This document shows positions 7,803-17,291 of a stretch of 44,823 nt of DNA, in pieces. Made by a program: the position numbers and the translations under genes. The stretch spans positions 1-44,823 of the forward strand of contig DAINBB010000010.1 of assembly GCA_036733165.1 (NCBI GenBank), given 5' to 3'. The first letter of the stretch is position 1. Every line of letters starts with the position of its first letter. The notes beneath the pieces were generated by a model. It did no database searches. It had not been told where the DNA came from and was given only the letters and a program-made list of their open reading frames with translations. The stretch is from JAFGGT01 sp036733165 (GTDB lineage Archaea > Methanobacteriota_B > Thermococci > Methanofastidiosales > NM3).

Positions 7803-8306
7803 ATGAGAAGATTGATCATGCTGGGGATGTGGTTGGTGGTCCTCATCTTCCTATGCGGCTGCGTCGGTGGCGAGAGCGGGGATACGGCGGTGCCTGATGA
7901 AGTGGACATAGAGCAGTTCGACACCGTTACGCACGCCACTGTGTTCGTTTTGGTCAAGAACTGGGATGCCGATGCGGAAAACGACGGGATAGTCATATAT
8001 CCCGATCTGAAGGATGCTGAGAACGTGAGCGTCAGGTGGAGCGATGCCGAGCTGACGGTGGATATAAAGCTCTACACAACCAGGCTCAACGACAGCTTTC
8101 AGGTCGTAAAGGACAGGGTCGCGTATTCCGGGACCGGCACCATAGACAGTTGGAAGGACGGGAACATACTCTACAGTGGCGGCATCCAGGTGCCCTTCGA
8201 CGACATAACGAACTATGACATGGCACTGGGCATTTGTTTTGTCACGATACACACGCCTGTCGGGGACTTCGAGGCGGAACACGGGCTCACCCCACTCACG
8301 GCTTGA
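7803..8306 (+). CDS. Secreted lipoprotein of unknown function
   Basis: A 167-residue lipoprotein. The signal peptide has a hydrophobic core (LIMLGMWLVVLIFL) and the lipobox LCGC, with the lipidated Cys near residue 18. The mature part is about 145 residues of acidic beta-rich sequence (HATVFVLVKNWD, VRWSDAELTVDIKLY), like a small immunoglobulin-like or C2-like sandwich. The ATG 7803 sits 25-32 bases after GTATATAC, the leaderless distance. No neighbour explains its job; it is probably tethered on the outer face of the cytoplasmic membrane. The 299 bases after it are A+T-rich and hold nothing I can identify. Confidence 0.7.
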   Translation: MRRLIMLGMWLVVLIFLCGCVGGESGDTAVPDEVDIEQFDTVTHATVFVLVKNWDADAENDGIVIYPDLKDAENVSVRWSDAELTVDIKLYTTRLNDSFQVVKDRVAYSGTGTIDSWKDGNILYSGGIQVPFDDITNYDMALGICFVTIHTPVGDFEAEHGLTPLTA

Positions 8307-8605
8307 AACAAAGCAATTGATGCAACGGCGATGGACGCTTAGTTGTAAGTATGATACTCTTTAAACCGATATTTTTTGGGAGACAGGAAATAATCATCCC
8401 TACTAATGAATATAGTATTTATTTGAAATAAAATCATTATTATACATTTATTTTTATTTATTCTTTATTTTAATCTATATTATGTATTTATTTATAAAAA
8501 TATATAATTTATAATATTTTTTCTCAATTTTTGATTGTATTTTTTAATATTTAGAAGAATGAAATTCGGCATTATCGATTTTAATGATAAAACTTATTTA
8601 AAAAG

Positions 8606-9766
8606 GTGGAAGAAAAACCATTTTGTATTATTGTAACGAAAAAGAATATAGAATTGTTATTTTTTCCTGTAGTATTCATTATAATGTTTCTACTAATATG
8701 TCATTATAAAATAACATTGCTGTTATCATTGAGTTATATCTCACTATTTTTTGGTTTTTTATTCATACTTAAAAATAATCTAGATATTAAATGGCGGATT
8801 ATAGTCGCATATATTTACCTGTTTATAACAATATTGATAGTATATCTAACATTGTTAATACAGTTAGATATTGACAGTATACTTGCCATGAGCTACATTT
8901 TTATTTTCACTGGCTTTTTTATCCTGATAATAGGATCAAGACTGCTTTCTGAGTTACCCAAACAGTTTTTGGCGGATAAGGTAAACAGGCTTAATACACA
9001 AATAGAAGAATCAAACAAAAAAATAACGAATAATAAGGAAATCATAAATAATGATAAAGAATTAACTATATTGTCTAGAGAGATAATTATTTCATCATGT
9101 GATAAACTAAAAAGTTCACAAAATAAGGGTGCTAAGAGATCTACCTCGATTTCCCCTCCTAACATATCCATTTTTGACTCATATTTACCTGCGATAAAAA
9201 ATATTATAGAAAAAACGAAACTAGCATTGATAGACCAAGAAACCATAAACAACATTATGGATACCCTTTTGTCGAATTATATAGATAAGAAAAAAGAATA
9301 TTATCCTACAAAAGATGAATTAGAGGATATATACAATTTATTAGCAAAATTAGATACAGATACAATGAGTATTGCAAAATTAACGTGCAAAATCAATGAA
9401 TCAGGAAAAAATTACTACATAGATAAAATAAAAATTCCTAATGAATTACTATTTCTGTTTCTGGTTTATATTTTAGGCGAGATAGACATACAGAATAAAA
9501 AGAAGGAAAATGAAAGCGTTGCAAGTCAACAAGAAAATGATAAAGAAGAATTGAAGGAAGTTACCTCTCAGATTAAGGCGGGCATATTCGAAATAAAGGC
9601 ATCCCCTCCCATAACGGTCGGCGTGTTCCTGATTGCATTTGGTTTTTTGCTGATGAAGTGGGATGAGATATATCACATATTGGAACTGAAATACACGCCA
9701 TCGGCCGAAACTACAGAAAGCAGCACGGTCGAGGCTATCATGAAGTTAAGGTCCATTATAAAATAA
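8606..9766 (+). CDS. A+T-rich membrane protein, 386 residues, unknown
   Basis: I do not recognise this protein. Residues 15-110 form about four membrane helices (VVFIIMFLLIC, LLLSLSYISLFFGFLF, IVAYIYLFITILIVYL, MSYIFIFTGFFILIIG). A charged coiled coil follows at 115-150, then a soluble helical domain to about 290, and a last membrane helix at 325-345 (ITVGVFLIAFGFLLM). Base use is very A+T-rich until about 9565, then changes abruptly to that of the host genes for the last 65 codons. That suggests a mosaic gene joined from foreign and resident sequence. The start is GTG 8606, weakly supported. The stop overlaps the convergent gene by 11 bases. Confidence 0.6.
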   Translation: MEEKPFCIIVTKKNIELLFFPVVFIIMFLLICHYKITLLLSLSYISLFFGFLFILKNNLDIKWRIIVAYIYLFITILIVYLTLLIQLDIDSILAMSYIFIFTGFFILIIGSRLLSELPKQFLADKVNRLNTQIEESNKKITNNKEIINNDKELTILSREIIISSCDKLKSSQNKGAKRSTSISPPNISIFDSYLPAIKNIIEKTKLALIDQETINNIMDTLLSNYIDKKKEYYPTKDELEDIYNLLAKLDTDTMSIAKLTCKINESGKNYYIDKIKIPNELLFLFLVYILGEIDIQNKKKENESVASQQENDKEELKEVTSQIKAGIFEIKASPPITVGVFLIAFGFLLMKWDEIYHILELKYTPSAETTESSTVEAIMKLRSIIK

Positions 9767-12440
9767 AAAAAGGGAAAAGAAGCAAGTGCCCATTATATTC
9801 AAACTGCCCGTCAACTTCGGCCGCCACATTGTGCTGCTGGTAATGCGTCTGTTCCATGTTCTCGGCGTTATCGACCGCATACCATCTTAGCTCTATGGTG
9901 CCATGCAGGATGCCCCAGTCCTGGGTGTGTATCTCCACCGTGTCAGCCAACACCATTTCCTGGAATATCTCGTCCCAGACGCCGTCTCCGTCGTTGTCCC
10001 ATGCGATCTCGTAGTAGATGTGGGCCACCCCGGACTGCTCGTCGGTCGCATGGAGCCATATGGGGGTGTATGGGGTGATCTCAAAACCGTCATCCGCGTT
10101 CGGTTGCCCGACCTCCTTGGTCGTGACCGGCGGCGTGGCGTCCCCTGCCGGCACATAGTATATGTCGACGCTGGCGCTCCCATAGTTCCCCGCAGCGTCC
10201 TCTGCCCCCACCGTCACCCTGTTCCATCCCTCCCGCAGGCTGAATATCTCAAGGGTGATCGATACGTATGTGCTGGACGGGTCGTAATAACCGCTGTCGT
10301 TCATTGAGCCGCCGAGCCATTCAAGCGTATAGTCTATACGCGATATGCCGGAGCCGTAGTCGGATGCAAAGAAGATGACATCGATGTGGGGCGTGGACAC
10401 TTCCACGTTGTTCTCAGGGCTCGTGATCTCCACGATCGGGTCCGTGTCGTCAAGCCCGTTGATGACACGCACCTCTACCCAATCGACACCCCCGCCGCCA
10501 CCGTAGTCCGTCATCGTGGCCTTCAGGAGATATGTCCCGTCCGGGACGTTTGTAGTGTCCCACTCTGCGCCCCATCCGTCCGAACCGTCCTCATCTATGG
10601 TTATCGCCTGCCAACCACCACCGTCCTGGAACTCGAAGGCCGTTGTGGATATGTCCTCTGAGCCCAAGGCGTCAACGGCACCTATCGCGACCGTGCCGTT
10701 GACGATGTCGTCCTCAATTGGGTAGACAATCATCGGGGCGGGCAGGTCGTTGTTCACGTAGATCGAGACAAGGTCTGTTCCGGTGTTCCCTTGCCCGTCC
10801 ACCATGCTCGCCCTGAAGAGGAAGAAACCATCATGCACCTCCCTGGTGTTGTATCCCACGGTCCAGCCCCCTGATGAAGAGTAATCTATATTGTTGCTGC
10901 CGGCGGGATCGATGGACACGAACGTGTCCTGGGGGATGTCTGTCGAGCTCTTTGGGCATATGATTATGAGAGAATGCACGTATTGGTCCTTGCCGTCGTA
11001 ACTGACCTCGTTGCCGTTTTTCCACGTCCCCGATTTATCGGTCGCGTTCCATGCGTTCTGGGGGTCGGTGACGCCGAAGGTGTGCGAGTTGTCGCTGTTC
11101 GCCTGGTTGTTTCCTGATTTTCCTGTAACGAAGTGTCCTCCAGACGTCTTTCCCTTCGGGATGATGAAAACTATGACGCACTGTCCGGACTTGAGTTCTC
11201 TCAGGTAGTCCTCCCATGTGGGATTGCTGATGATCCTGACGGTGTATCCCTCATCGTTCTCGCACCCGAGACCTATCTCCGTAAGGTAGTCCTGCACGCC
11301 CCTTTGCAGCTGTTCGGGGGTCACGCCCTTCTTTTGAACTTCCTCGAGCCCCTTTGTCTTGTTCGCGTCATCCCCCGGGACCGTCGGGGCCATTTTTTTG
11401 GCAAGTAGTTTTGCCATGTCCTCGAGGGAGAGCTCCTTCCCGCCGAACTTCTTGAGGTCGCTGTTCTTGTCGGCAAGCCGCCACAGCCCATTCGCGACGG
11501 ATGTCGGACCGCAGAAGTTGTTCTTGCCATCCAGGGTATTTGACCCGTCGGCATTGGGGCCTACATCGTATTGGGACTGGTCCCCGATGTTCCTTTGGGA
11601 GACCGTGTTCCCGGAGCCGTTGAAAAGCTCGAGTTCGTAGTAGGATATGTCATCGTCCAAGGTGGCGGCGACGAATTGGATCATCCCTGCCACCATGCCT
11701 CCGAACGCAGGCGCCAGTATCTCCGGTACAGGCGGGGTGGGGTCATAGTATATCTCGGATATGTAGCTTCCCTCCTGGCCAGCCTCGTCCCTCATGGTCG
11801 CTCGGAGATAGTATTGTCCCTCGGGCAGGCCTGAGAGGTCCCACCAGGCGTTCCATCCTCCGAGACCCTCGCCATTTCTCACATCGCCTTCCTCGCCGAA
11901 CCATTCTCCCTCGAAGCTTGGATCATCATCCTCTCCGATAAGCGTCCACTGCTCGCCGCTTGACGAATATTCGAACACCGTGGAAACTATGTCACCCGCC
12001 AGGTTCAGGTCGACCGCGACCAGCCTTATCTCTTCTTCGGAAACGGCCGTGATGTTCCATGAATTTCCGTGCAACACCCAGCTGTTCGATGGGCTGGTGA
12101 TGAAGGGCACGGGCGGAAGGTCATCAGACGGAATGGTGGTCTCCTGCGGGCAACCGTTGTTCGAGGGATCGCCGGGAGTGTCAGGACATTCATCGTATTC
12201 ATCCTCGACACCGTCGCCATCTGTGTCCAAGATGGTTGTGGAAGGGGGCAGTGTGGTCGTTTCCGAGGGGCATCCGTTGTTCGATGGGTCGCCCGGGGTG
12301 TCGGGACATTCATCGTATTCATCCTCGACACCGTCGCCATCGGCGTCTGCAACATGTTCCCCGTTGGTTTCTAAAATACATCCAGAACTTGATACCAAAA
12401 TCAGTATCATCATAAAAACCAAAGGCTTGGTGATTTTCAT
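9756..12440 (-). CDS. Giant surface lipoprotein with C39-like peptidase domain and Ig-like repeats
   Basis: An 894-residue lipoprotein (lipobox SSSGC, Cys21). Two calcium-binding thrombospondin type 3 repeats follow (DGDGVEDEYDECPDTPGD at about 35-52 and 75-92), then an Ig-like domain at 110-232. A second Ig-like domain begins at 237 and is interrupted at about 290-500 by a papain-fold domain of the C39-like peptidase type: Cys310 in NNFCGPTS, His436 in SGGHFVTG and Asp459 in VTDPQNAW. The Ig domain resumes at about 505. Three or more further Ig-like units reach the C-terminus. The catalytic triad looks complete, so it may cleave peptides at the cell surface. Start 12440 has GGTGAT upstream; ATG 12446 and TTG 12452 are alternatives. 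Confidence 0.78.
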   Translation of the reverse strand: MKITKPLVFMMILILVSSSGCILETNGEHVADADGDGVEDEYDECPDTPGDPSNNGCPSETTTLPPSTTILDTDGDGVEDEYDECPDTPGDPSNNGCPQETTIPSDDLPPVPFITSPSNSWVLHGNSWNITAVSEEEIRLVAVDLNLAGDIVSTVFEYSSSGEQWTLIGEDDDPSFEGEWFGEEGDVRNGEGLGGWNAWWDLSGLPEGQYYLRATMRDEAGQEGSYISEIYYDPTPPVPEILAPAFGGMVAGMIQFVAATLDDDISYYELELFNGSGNTVSQRNIGDQSQYDVGPNADGSNTLDGKNNFCGPTSVANGLWRLADKNSDLKKFGGKELSLEDMAKLLAKKMAPTVPGDDANKTKGLEEVQKKGVTPEQLQRGVQDYLTEIGLGCENDEGYTVRIISNPTWEDYLRELKSGQCVIVFIIPKGKTSGGHFVTGKSGNNQANSDNSHTFGVTDPQNAWNATDKSGTWKNGNEVSYDGKDQYVHSLIIICPKSSTDIPQDTFVSIDPAGSNNIDYSSSGGWTVGYNTREVHDGFFLFRASMVDGQGNTGTDLVSIYVNNDLPAPMIVYPIEDDIVNGTVAIGAVDALGSEDISTTAFEFQDGGGWQAITIDEDGSDGWGAEWDTTNVPDGTYLLKATMTDYGGGGGVDWVEVRVINGLDDTDPIVEITSPENNVEVSTPHIDVIFFASDYGSGISRIDYTLEWLGGSMNDSGYYDPSSTYVSITLEIFSLREGWNRVTVGAEDAAGNYGSASVDIYYVPAGDATPPVTTKEVGQPNADDGFEITPYTPIWLHATDEQSGVAHIYYEIAWDNDGDGVWDEIFQEMVLADTVEIHTQDWGILHGTIELRWYAVDNAENMEQTHYQQHNVAAEVDGQFEYNGHLLLFPFFIL

Positions 12441-12592
12441 TTCCATCACCAATGTATATTATAGTGCTTTATAGTATAAATACGTTCTCAATTTGATGAG
12501 GGGACCTTGCCGATTTTTAAAGATAAACTCCGGAAAAATCTGTTTTTTCCCTTTTGAGCGAGATAGGTATGTGCTCGGTCATGAGTCATAAC

Positions 12593-13048
12593 TCATATTG
12601 CGCAGGGCTCTTGGGATGACGCCTTGAGTTCCAGGATGTCCTGCCTCTTGCGGTATACCATGCCTTGGAATATGGCGACGACGTCCTCTTCATCATCGTA
12701 GATTGTGACAGTGTATGTTGCAATGTTGTGATTGAGGGACACCTCCTCCGCGATCGCGGTCAGGCACCCCGTCCTTGCCGCCTTCATATAGTGGATGTTG
12801 CAGCCTATGGCCACCGAGAGGGTGCCGTATGCGTTTGCGGCGGCCCCGAGCGCCGTGTCTGCCAGGCCGAATATCGCGCCGCCGTGCACGGTCCCAAAGA
12901 AATTGGCGTGCTGGTCTCCCAGCTTCATCCTCACCTTGGAGTATCCTCCGTATGCGTCCAACAGTTCCATATCGCAATGCTTCACAAAATTATCGTTGCT
13001 AAATATCTTTTTGAGCTTGTCCAGTTTCGATGCCCCAGTCGATGTCAA
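12593..13048 (-). CDS. PaaI-like hotdog-fold thioesterase, second copy
   Basis: A 151-residue paralog of the thioesterase at 1167-1586. The catalytic region is the same at the same positions: Asn49, GTVHGGAIFGLADTALG with His55 and Asp64, and the closing strand VVAIFQGMVYRKRQDI. It has an extra dozen residues at the C-terminus. It should hydrolyse acyl-CoA thioesters in the cytosol. The start is TTG 13048, with AGGTGAT upstream at the right distance, and no closer ATG would keep the N-terminus shared with the paralog. Confidence 0.87.
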   Translation of the reverse strand: MTSTGASKLDKLKKIFSNDNFVKHCDMELLDAYGGYSKVRMKLGDQHANFFGTVHGGAIFGLADTALGAAANAYGTLSVAIGCNIHYMKAARTGCLTAIAEEVSLNHNIATYTVTIYDDEEDVVAIFQGMVYRKRQDILELKASSQEPCAI

Positions 13049-13473
13049 TGTATCACCTTTAGGAAAGGGCAGGTATCGGACTTAAAAAGATTTTGTAACT
13101 GAGAATGTGTTTTAGGGGTGATAAGAACTCCAGTATGATCTGAGATATTCGTTCAAGGTCCGGGCTAGGGTGATTGGTGGATATTTGGAAAGATTCCATA
13201 CTTGTTGATAAATGGATTTTCTAGGTCATAGCGCACGATTAGGGGTTTCACAGCATCAGTGCATGTTTCCTCTGATGTGGCTATGTTGGCAAAGATTAAT
13301 TTTCCTCCCCATGCATATAAATATACTAAACATTGTTTCTGGGGAATGCCTAACCAATAACATGGTCCAAGAATGATGAAAAAACAACACCATTTATTTA
13401 TACTTCAGAGAACATAATATAGGTTAATTTTGTAAGACCACTGTTTATGGGATCGAAAACTTAAGGGGATTCG
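13049..13473. other. Intergenic region with promoter signals and a possible gene remnant
   Basis: This 425-base stretch separates divergent genes. A TATA-like ATAAATATAC is at 13316-13325 and another A+T-rich box at 13392-13400; AAGGGGA at 13464-13470 is a Shine-Dalgarno for the FMN reductase gene. A reverse-strand frame is open from about 13390 to a TAG at 13165 and reads protein-like in its second half (Ala-Val-Lys-Pro-Leu-Ile-Val-Arg-Tyr), but it has no start codon, so at most it is a decayed fragment. Confidence 0.4.
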
Positions 13474-14172
13474 ATGAGTAAGGCACTTGTGATCAATGGC
13501 AGTCCAAATATGGAGAAGGGATATACTGCCATGATATCCATTCCATTTGCACAAGGAATGACCGATGCAGGATTTGATGTTGAAATGCTCTACTCTAGTC
13601 GGCTTGATATCAAACCATGCAATTGTGGCCATATGTTCTGTTGGGATCGAAGTCCTGGGAAATGTTATATCAAGGATGATGATATGCAACTGCTTTACCC
13701 TAAACTTAGAAAGGCCGAGATACTCGTTCTGGCCACACCGGTCTACATCCCTCTTCCAGGGGGTATGCAGAACATCATAAACAGACTCTGTCCCATCATT
13801 GACCCAATTTTAGAATTTCGCGAAGGACGCACTCGTGCCAAACTCCGTGAGGGTGTCAACATCAGCAAGATAGTACTCGTCTCAACATCCGGATGGTGGG
13901 AGAGGGGGAACTTTGAGACCGTCATTCGCATAGTTGAGGAACTGGCAAAAGACTGCAGCGTCGAGTTCGCTGGCGCCTTGCTAAGGCCCCACGCATGGTT
14001 GATGATGCAGAAAGGGATTCTGACACCAGATGGGAGGGGCGTTCTAGATGCCGCCCGGAAAGCGGGATGCGAACTTGCCAAAAATGGCATCATTTCAAAG
14101 GACACACTAGACCTAATTAGCCGCCCTCTTGTCTCCCAAGAGGAATTCTGGCGCAAATATGTAGAAGAGTAG
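13474..14172 (+). CDS. NADPH-dependent FMN reductase / iron-sulfur flavoprotein-like
   Basis: A 232-residue flavodoxin-fold protein. The N-terminal ALVINGSPNMEKGYTA is the FMN phosphate loop of the NADPH-dependent FMN reductase family. Cysteines at 49, 51, 56 and 64 resemble the Cys cluster of archaeal iron-sulfur flavoproteins, although the spacing differs from the usual one, so binding of a [4Fe-4S] cluster is only possible. LATPVYIPLPGGMQNIINR is the usual flavin ring contact. It would transfer electrons in the cytosol. The ATG has the Shine-Dalgarno AAGGGGA. Base composition is between that of the host genes and that of the A+T-rich island that follows. Confidence 0.78.
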   Translation: MSKALVINGSPNMEKGYTAMISIPFAQGMTDAGFDVEMLYSSRLDIKPCNCGHMFCWDRSPGKCYIKDDDMQLLYPKLRKAEILVLATPVYIPLPGGMQNIINRLCPIIDPILEFREGRTRAKLREGVNISKIVLVSTSGWWERGNFETVIRIVEELAKDCSVEFAGALLRPHAWLMMQKGILTPDGRGVLDAARKAGCELAKNGIISKDTLDLISRPLVSQEEFWRKYVEE

Positions 14173-14451
14173 TTTTGAAGATTTCCAGGGCATTGACGGA
14201 AGATTATTTCTAAACAGAGAATCTAGTTTGAAACTAATATTGATGTTGAATGAATTATTCTCCAAAAAATTCAAGCCTAAGGAAAAGTATGGAACAAGTC
14301 ATCAATATGAGTTACGAACATTGATCAAATTTTAGACTAGAAATATAACAATTCATTTAAAAAACAATAGCAAACTAGTGTTATTAAATTTATTAATAAA
14401 CTATAATTAAATCGAGTAAATTTTATCAATATACTTTTATTTATAATTTTT

Positions 14452-15798
14452 ATGTATAGTGATGCTCACATTAATTCTCGTTTTCAAGAAATAATAAATA
14501 CTGACGATATATTAAAAATTAATTTTGAGAATAATGAGGTATATTTATTTTCCAATTCTCAGAGAAGAATGATTTTAAATAAATTATTAAAATTGATAAA
14601 AGAGTGCAAGTATAATTTATACGATTTATCTTTGTATAATGTTTTAGAACTCTTACATAATGAAAGGGAAATATACTATTTTATAAGCTCCTGTTATAGA
14701 AAAGAATATTTATGTTTTGGAATCTTAGTATATTGTAGAGACATTATTTCTCCATACCATTTACCAAAATATAAGCCAAAATGGGAGAAGTTGATACGAA
14801 GAATATTAAGATATTGGCATAGAAAAAGAATATCCTTATTTGACGAATATCCAGAATATGAAAAAAAATATCTTAGTATTATTTTTCCTTTATCAAAAGC
14901 TAAAGATAATAATAACAATATAAAGTATATATTAGAAATATTGAATCATTTAATTAGCAATCCTAAGAAAATAGATATCGATAAAATAATACAATATTGT
15001 CAAGAAAATAAGTATATATCACATTTTCTGAGTAAGGATTTTCTATCAAGAAATGAAAAAAAATTATACAATAACGAATTATTTAATAAAATAATAGATG
15101 ATGATTATAATATATCTGAGATGTTCCAATCTTTATATATTGTAGAAAAAAAAATAAAGGAAAAAAAAGATTTCAATTTTCCTATAAAAAAAATATTAGA
15201 TATTAATTTTTATTCAGAATTAGAAGTTATTCATAGATTATATATAAATAATATAAAAATAGTGGAAATTGAACAAAATATCTATAAGGAAAAAAACATT
15301 GATTTATCTATAAAATATGGAAATATGTTGGCTTATATAGAGATAACTACATGTGAAGGAAATAGTATTTACGATTTAGGGGGGCTAGGCAGTATCAATG
15401 GGGATGAATCGAGAAAACAAATCATAGACACCATTAATAGCAAGATCGCTAAACAAATACGTTTTATTGATGACAACAACCCAGTTATATTGATAATAAG
15501 AATTACTGATAGAAATATTACAATAGAAGATATGATACAAATATTCTATGGAACAGAATTATTCTATTTTGATGTAAGTAAACCATCAGAAGTTAAATCT
15601 TTTTATAAGAAAAATGGATTGTATAATAAAATGTTTCCCCAACTAGATATGATATTATGTTATAGAGAGATATCAAGGGATAATTGTGGTGCAAGTTGTA
15701 TATATCCTCCTTTTTCTGAGAAGAAAAATCAAATGTTCAACTCAATATCAAAAGCTATGTTGGATAAAATAATTGATGTAAAATCACCAGAACATTAA
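14452..15798 (+). CDS. Unknown protein with PD-(D/E)XK-like C-terminal domain
   Basis: A 448-residue protein I cannot place in a named family. Residues 1-240 are helical and rich in Tyr, Lys, Asn and Ile, possibly a helical repeat or HEPN-like sensor. The C-terminal 200 residues look like a restriction-endonuclease fold: Glu256/Glu258 in a helix, Asp284 in NIDLSIKYG, and Glu297 in AYIEITT, where Thr299 takes the place of the usual Lys. A later strand, NPVILIIRITD, is as expected for the fold. The Lys replacement means nuclease activity is uncertain. Start at ATG 14452, with a TATA-like TTTATTTATAA about 20 bases upstream. First gene of the A+T-rich island. Confidence 0.6.
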   Translation: MYSDAHINSRFQEIINTDDILKINFENNEVYLFSNSQRRMILNKLLKLIKECKYNLYDLSLYNVLELLHNEREIYYFISSCYRKEYLCFGILVYCRDIISPYHLPKYKPKWEKLIRRILRYWHRKRISLFDEYPEYEKKYLSIIFPLSKAKDNNNNIKYILEILNHLISNPKKIDIDKIIQYCQENKYISHFLSKDFLSRNEKKLYNNELFNKIIDDDYNISEMFQSLYIVEKKIKEKKDFNFPIKKILDINFYSELEVIHRLYINNIKIVEIEQNIYKEKNIDLSIKYGNMLAYIEITTCEGNSIYDLGGLGSINGDESRKQIIDTINSKIAKQIRFIDDNNPVILIIRITDRNITIEDMIQIFYGTELFYFDVSKPSEVKSFYKKNGLYNKMFPQLDMILCYREISRDNCGASCIYPPFSEKKNQMFNSISKAMLDKIIDVKSPEH

Positions 15799-15924
15799 AT
15801 TGTCGTCCTACACAATACTCTTATAGAAATTGGATTATTAAATTCTGCAATTATTCCAAAAGATAAATAAATTAAGATATTTAATCTGTGAAAAGATTAT
15901 TATTATATATACGCTATTTATAAT

Positions 15925-16509
15925 ATGGATAAGTCAGATTATAAGATAATAATTAATAATCTAGAAGGTATTTTTTCTGTTTTAAATAATAATAATCATG
16001 TAGATGGAAAATTAAGAAACATATATTCTGAATTTTTAATTGGTTATAAATTATTGGAATTAGGATTTAATGTACAAATAAGGAACGAAAGAGAAAACAC
16101 AAATGCTGATATTTATTTGCCTGACATAAAAAAAAGAATAGAGATTAAATCGGGCAAATATTCTCTAATAGATAATTTTCTCACAACTGAAGCTTCATTT
16201 GGTAAAGGTAAACAACTAATAGACAATAAATTTGATTATCTAGTTTTTGTAACTTTTGATGAAACTATTGAAGGAAAAGTAAATGAAATGTTTGTATTTA
16301 CTTATAAAGCCATGAAGGAATTGATAAACTATTCCAGGCCTGAAATATCTGGATTTAATACTAATACTTATCTTCTAAATATATTCAAAAAATATGAAGA
16401 ATATAAAAAATGGATAAAAAATAATAACTCTAAAAGCTTCTATTTAGAAGATAATCTTAATAAAAATCCTGAAGAATATAATAACGCTTGGGATAAGATA
16501 AAAGCGTGA
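15925..16509 (+). CDS. PD-(D/E)XK restriction-endonuclease-like protein
   Basis: A 194-residue protein with a textbook PD-(D/E)XK core: Glu36 in the first helix (IYSEFLIGYKLLELGF), Asp62 in NADIYLP, and Glu73-x-Lys75 in RIEIKSGK. The glycine-rich ASFGKGKQLIDNKFDYLVFVTFDE that follows is the usual next helix and strand. The protein should cut or bind nucleic acid using a metal ion. Its short length and lack of a separate specificity domain suggest it works with a partner; the next gene overlaps or nearly overlaps it. A TATA-like TTATATATAC lies about 20-30 bases before ATG 15925, so the pair has its own leaderless promoter. Confidence 0.7.
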   Translation: MDKSDYKIIINNLEGIFSVLNNNNHVDGKLRNIYSEFLIGYKLLELGFNVQIRNERENTNADIYLPDIKKRIEIKSGKYSLIDNFLTTEASFGKGKQLIDNKFDYLVFVTFDETIEGKVNEMFVFTYKAMKELINYSRPEISGFNTNTYLLNIFKKYEEYKKWIKNNNSKSFYLEDNLNKNPEEYNNAWDKIKA

Positions 16510-16514
16510 ATTGT

Positions 16515-17291
16515 ATGAGTTTTCCTAACTTGAATGAAAATACTTATTCTCTTTTAGCTACTATGGAACTATGTAATAGATATAATTTTTTTATACCTTA
16601 TATCCCCACTAGAGTTGAAGAAGGAAAAGAGGGTTACGATGTTGCCTTATATTCCCCAATTATGCCCTTTTATATACAATATAAAAAAACATACGAACGA
16701 TGCAATATAATAAGAAATATAAAAAATGTTAGACTATTTAAGTCAATAATAAAAAATAAACCATATCATAGTATTGATATTACGGATAAACAGCATAACA
16801 CTCTAAAGAGTAAATACAATAATTATAAAAAAAGAGCAAAATATTGTTATTGTGCCCCCAATTTTGTTTCTTTAGAAGATTTATATAAACATTATTATAA
16901 TGGAAAATTAATTGAAAATTCCTTCATGATCGAATTTAAAGAAATGGATTATATTAATGATGGAAAAAAACATGTTATTTGTTTTGAAAAAAATAACTCC
17001 ACAGCATTAATGTGTTCAGAACCATATGCTATTAAATCATGTTTTTTCATGAATAACATCAAAGAATATATTGGGGATATCAAAGAAGAAGATTATTTTT
17101 TGAACATTGTTAATTATATTGAATTTATCACTGCACATGATCCTGAAATAAAAAATATTTTAAAAAATAATAACCTAGAAAATTATTCTGATATTGATTC
17201 CAATATTAAAAAAATTAGTATAATTGGTTTATATATGTACAATAAATATAATATTATTTTAGGTTTTTTAAAGCTGAATGATAAAAAATAA
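16515..17291 (+). CDS. Unknown protein with degenerate PD-(D/E)XK-like core
   Basis: A 258-residue protein encoded just after the nuclease. Its first 60 residues have a possible PD-(D/E)XK arrangement: Glu8 or Glu18 in the first helix, Asp42 in GYDVALY and Gln55-x-Lys57 in FYIQYKK, the Q-x-K variant known in some members of the fold. The rest is unrecognised, with Tyr- and Cys-containing strands. Translation may instead begin at the GTG at 16506, which would overlap the stop of the nuclease gene by four bases and point to translational coupling. Either way the two genes are one unit. It may be the specificity or second catalytic subunit, which is inference. Confidence 0.55.
   Translation: MSFPNLNENTYSLLATMELCNRYNFFIPYIPTRVEEGKEGYDVALYSPIMPFYIQYKKTYERCNIIRNIKNVRLFKSIIKNKPYHSIDITDKQHNTLKSKYNNYKKRAKYCYCAPNFVSLEDLYKHYYNGKLIENSFMIEFKEMDYINDGKKHVICFEKNNSTALMCSEPYAIKSCFFMNNIKEYIGDIKEEDYFLNIVNYIEFITAHDPEIKNILKNNNLENYSDIDSNIKKISIIGLYMYNKYNIILGFLKLNDKK

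Noticed and set aside
13165..13390. Reverse-strand open frame with protein-like wording
   Set aside because: There is no ATG, GTG or TTG in the frame and no detectable family; it may be a remnant but cannot be called a gene.
14173..14335. Forward open frame ending at 14335 after the FMN reductase
   Set aside because: Only about 55 codons, no good start and no recognised family; listed as a possible remnant inside the island.
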